Assembly: GCA_964431735.1 (NCBI GenBank)
Contig: CAYSLJ010000171.1
Span: forward strand, 1 to 14,576
DNA length: 14,576 nucleotides
Direction: 5' to 3'
DNA from: CALARM01 sp964431735
GTDB lineage: Bacteria; Vulcanimicrobiota; SpSt-956; JAKJGF01
Shown: in pieces, positions 14,034-14,576 of the stretch
Layout of the letters: every line of letters begins with the position of its first letter
Numbering within the stretch: the first letter of the stretch is position 1
The notes under the pieces: model-generated
Databases searched by the model: none
What the model was told of the DNA's origin: nothing
The model's input: only the letters and a program-made list of their open reading frames with translations
Translations under genes and position numbers: made by a program

Positions 14034-14079
14034 TTTTTTCTTTAATTTTCTGTGTTTTTCTCTTTTTTTCTTTAATTTT
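14034..14079. repeat. 16-bp direct repeat in T/A-rich tract upstream of groES
   Basis: TTTTTTCTTTAATTTT occurs at 14034-14049 and 14064-14079, a 30-bp period (about three helical turns). On the minus strand these are A-rich blocks starting about 25 bp upstream of the groES -35, so they could form a bent or UP-like element. Low complexity makes coincidence possible. Confidence 0.55.
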
Positions 14080-14108
14080 GTCAATTAAGAGGTTTAATTG
14101 CTAAAATT
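14074..14108. repeat. 35-nt imperfect AT-rich hairpin
   Basis: CAATTAA (14082-14088) and TTAATTG (14094-14100) form a perfect 7-bp stem around the loop GAGGT. After one mismatch the stem continues with AATTTTG (14074-14080) against TAAAATT (14102-14108), one G-T wobble. On the plus strand it runs into six Ts, but it has almost no G+C and no plus-strand gene upstream. A terminator is therefore doubtful, and an operator-like palindrome is possible. Confidence 0.5.
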
Positions 14109-14147
14109 TTTTCCTGGTCTATTATGATACGCGGACAGGATTCCTTA

Positions 14148-14233
14148 CTTAGTACCGCAACAGGTAAATAGGTACCCAAAAAAATATGGCACTCACTCCT
14201 GTCCCTGGCCGGGCTCTGGAGGAAAAGATATGC
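14148..14233 (+). repeat. Interspersed repeat element, copy A
   Basis: An 86-bp unit that starts CTTAGTACCGCAACAGG and ends CTGGAGGAAAAGATATGC. It matches copy C (14492-14576) at about 80 of 86 positions with a one-base indel in an A run. GTACC (14152-14156) and GGTAC (14171-14175) form a small internal inverted repeat. The flanks outside the unit are unrelated between copies, so the ends are well defined. Confidence 0.9.
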
Positions 14234-14311
14234 CGTATTAAAAGAGAGTTATAAATTATATAGATGCAAAATATTAAACGTCTAAAAAACCAGTTTGTCA
14301 CGCAACAGGAT

Positions 14312-14385
14312 CATATCTTTTCCGGAAGAGTCCGGCCAGGGAAAGGTTTTAATATGGGTACTAACTTATTTGGAGCGGTACTTAG
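14312..14385 (-). repeat. Interspersed repeat element, copy B (inverted, diverged, internally deleted)
   Basis: The reverse complement starts CTAAGTACCGC and ends CCGGAAAAGATATG, the same ends as copies A and C. About 10 bp are missing in the middle and the interior is more diverged. Its GATATG-end half pairs with copy A (26 of 30 bp at the inner arms), so A and B together can fold into a large stem with a 78-nt loop. Confidence 0.8.
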
Positions 14386-14491
14386 TGGTTGTAAAAAAAT
14401 AACTACATCATAGTTATAGATTGTATCGTAACGCGTGACGCGAGGATAATAACCGTTATAATAATTTGCCGGAGTTGTTTTTCTTGCAGTC

Positions 14492-14576
14492 CTTAGTACC
14501 GCAACAGGTAAATTGGTACCCAAAAAATATGGAACACGCTCATGTCCCTGGCCGGGCTCTGGAGGAAAAGATATGC
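14492..14576 (+). repeat. Interspersed repeat element, copy C (reaches the window edge)
   Basis: An 85-bp copy in the same orientation as copy A, with five substitutions and one deleted A. It ends at the same base (GATATGC) at which the window stops, so it may be complete. More copies may lie beyond. Confidence 0.9.

Larger units (their letters stand above)
14109..14576. other. Non-coding repeat-rich region at right edge
   Basis: I see no gene I can support here. The region is organised around three copies of one ~86-bp element, in plus, minus and plus orientation, separated by unrelated AT-rich sequence of 78 and 106 bp. The only sizeable open frame (minus strand, from the edge down to 14311) reads straight through two copies in opposite orientation, has no good start, and is probably not coding. 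Confidence 0.6.

Noticed and set aside
14311..14576. Minus-strand open frame of up to 88 codons to the edge
   Set aside because: It reads through two copies of the repeat in opposite orientation, begins with a TTG at best, has no ribosome site and no recognisable protein pattern.
14148..14576. CRISPR-like array
   Set aside because: Only three copies, one inverted and internally deleted, with unequal spacers and unit length near 86 bp; this is not a CRISPR pattern.

Overview
This window looks like chromosomal DNA from an AT-rich, uncultured bacterium. It contains a run of 100 Ns, so it is assembled and probably from a metagenome. Genes are Shine-Dalgarno led (GAGGAGG, GAGGTGAT, AAAGGAGGT) and sigma-70-like promoters are recognisable. 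The chaperonin operon carries a CIRCE-like operator. No rRNA, tRNA, CRISPR array or intact transposase is visible. I cannot place the organism below Bacteria from these genes alone.

Layout. Positions 1-130 may hold the start of a leftward gene that runs off the edge. Positions 131-556 are non-coding, with a 150-bp inverted-repeat element and a perfect 14-bp palindrome. Next, on the plus strand, come a 69-aa hypothetical gene (557-766), a heptanucleotide tandem repeat (775-809), a 33-aa single-span membrane microprotein (869-970), two tandem promoters (951-1013) and a two-gene unit. That unit is a membrane-anchored, Pro/Ser-linked Ig-like protein (1074-1511) and a YkcB/YycA-like GT39-family glycosyltransferase (1514-3358). 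The last gene converges on a large minus-strand operon.

The minus-strand operon reads from a strong promoter at 11834-11862 down to 3416. It has four genes spaced 9 to 36 bp apart: (1) a zinc-ribbon/HEAT protein with four copies of a ~64-aa helical repeat and a 48-bp tandem repeat the assembler failed to resolve; (2) a protein with two YkgJ-type CxxCxxCC metal-cluster domains; (3) an HDOD protein with an unusual N-terminal extension; (4) a PAS-PAS-GAF-PAS hybrid histidine kinase with a receiver domain. The tight spacing and single good promoter suggest one signalling or regulatory unit: scaffold, metal/redox protein, HDOD regulator and sensor kinase. Its input and output are unknown. This is the most interesting part of the window.

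Upstream lies groES-groEL (13923 to 11921, minus strand), with its own promoter, a CIRCE-like operator and a strong intrinsic terminator at 11881-11912 that separates it from the four-gene operon. The right end (14034-14576) is non-coding and repeat-rich. It has a 16-bp A/T direct repeat, a 35-nt imperfect hairpin, and three copies of an ~86-bp element (plus, minus, plus), the last cut by the window edge.
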